Origin: an uncultured Eubacteriales bacterium
Lineage (GTDB): Bacteria > Bacillota > Clostridia > Oscillospirales > Oscillospiraceae
Direction: 5' to 3'
Length of the DNA: 14,363 nucleotides
Assembly (NCBI GenBank): GCA_900546615.1
Contig: URDJ01000055.1
Coordinates: forward strand, 1-14,363
Of the stretch, positions 14,069-14,363 are shown piece after piece. Every line of letters starts with the position of its first letter. Position 1 is the stretch's first letter. Under the pieces are notes generated by a model. The model was not told the origin of the DNA. It searched no databases and worked only from the letters and a program-made list of their open reading frames with translations. A program made the translations under genes and the position numbers.

Positions 14069-14097
14069 AATCTAGCACACAATATGGTATAAAGCAA
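14069..14097 (-). promoter_or_regulatory. Probable promoter of the cas operon
   Basis: On the minus strand, TTGCTT (14092-14097), a 17-base spacer and TAGATT (14069-14074), preceded by TGC (extended -10), lie 32 bases ahead of the cas3 start. A second possibility is TTGAAT followed after 16 bases by TATACC a little further upstream. Both are partial consensus matches in an AT-rich stretch (about 14050-14130), so the exact element is uncertain, but this region must hold the start of cas transcription. Confidence 0.5.
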
Positions 14098-14205
14098 TCC
14101 TGCATATATTCAATATTTACAGCACATACAGATAGCGCTTTACCTCTGCACACCGCATACTCTTTGGAGCAGTCGATTAATCTTAGTCGTTTACGTGCAA
14201 GCAAT

Positions 14206-14225
14206 GTGAGTGTCCGGACACTCAC
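14206..14225. repeat. Perfect 20-bp palindrome upstream of cas3
   Basis: GTGAGTGTCCGGACACTCAC is identical to its reverse complement. It lies about 110 bp upstream of the cas3 promoter candidate. It has no loop and no T-run, so it looks more like a binding site for a dimeric regulator than a terminator. I do not recognise the regulator. Confidence 0.9.
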
Positions 14226-14229
14226 CCAA

Positions 14230-14250
14230 CATGCTCAGCGTGGGAGCATG
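14230..14250. repeat. 7-bp inverted repeat with 7-base loop
   Basis: CATGCTC and GAGCATG flank the loop AGCGTGG, five bases after the 20-bp palindrome. It could form a short RNA hairpin or be a second protein site. No T-run follows. Confidence 0.7.
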
Positions 14251-14310
14251 GCGGCACGATGTTTATGACGAGGGCTTGATACACCGTTGACGACAGAACA
14301 TATAAAGCGG

Positions 14311-14351
14311 ACCTGTCGCAGAATGAAAGAATTCTGCGGCAGGTTTTCTTT
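14311..14351 (+). terminator. Strong rho-independent terminator with no visible gene upstream
   Basis: A 13-bp stem (14312-14324 with 14331-14343, one G-T wobble, plus an A-T closing pair) with a 6-base loop is followed by TTTTCTTT (14344-14351). On the minus strand no T-run follows, so it acts on plus-strand transcripts. Between the cas3 start and this point (14038-14310) I find no recognisable gene; only short frames exist, the longest obvious one being about 20-27 codons near 14210-14290. It may end a small RNA or be the remnant of a lost gene. Confidence 0.8.
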
Positions 14352-14363
14352 AGCTGGGAAAGA

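Noticed and set aside
14287..14306. TTGACG and TATAAA as a plus-strand promoter before the terminator
   Set aside because: The two boxes are only 8 bases apart, too close for sigma-A; the alternative TTGATA at 14276 gives 19 bases and would start transcription inside the terminator.

Overview
The window is a complete type I-E (Cascade) CRISPR-Cas locus on the minus strand, joined to a small set of unrelated plus-strand accessory genes. A spoVT-type regulator fragment with a sigma-G-like promoter, strong Shine-Dalgarno sequences and moderately high GC in the left-hand genes suggest an endospore-forming Firmicute, probably a clostridial (Oscillospiraceae-like) gut or anaerobic bacterium. The species cannot be named from this sequence.

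Left block, about 1-4482, all plus strand: the 3' end of an unidentified, possibly membrane, protein; a truncated spoVT/AbrB-like gene; a SWIM zinc-finger protein with a long helical tail; a Bro-N/DinD-like protein; a YefM/Phd antitoxin with an overlapping RelE/ParE-type toxin; and a calcineurin-like phosphoesterase that appears to start with AUA. These genes look richer in G+C than the cas genes. A convergent hairpin terminator (about 4575-4607) separates the two blocks.

Right block, 14037 down to 4661, all minus strand: cas3, cas8e, cas11e, cas7e, cas5e and cas6e are tightly packed with overlaps or gaps of only a few bases. They are followed by an 86-bp AT-rich leader, an array of 18 repeats and 17 spacers, and then cas1 and cas2. 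The repeat's hairpin and 5'-handle orientation show that the array is transcribed on the minus strand, in the same direction as the genes. The leader abuts cas6e, and the decayed terminal repeat lies 48 bp before cas1. The array is therefore embedded inside the operon between interference and adaptation genes, and I see no good separate promoter for cas1-cas2.

How it works together: Cas6e cuts the pre-crRNA at each repeat hairpin. Cas8e, Cas11e, Cas7e, Cas5e and Cas6e assemble on the crRNA as Cascade, Cas3 degrades the bound target DNA, and Cas1-Cas2 adds new spacers at the leader end. All key motifs are intact, so the system looks functional. Upstream of cas3 (14038-14363) lie a probable operon promoter, a perfect 20-bp palindrome, a second hairpin and a strong plus-strand terminator with no recognisable gene ahead of it.

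The most distinctive observations are the array-in-operon layout, the AUA start of the phosphoesterase, the broken spoVT with its preserved promoter, and the unexplained palindrome/terminator cluster upstream of cas3.
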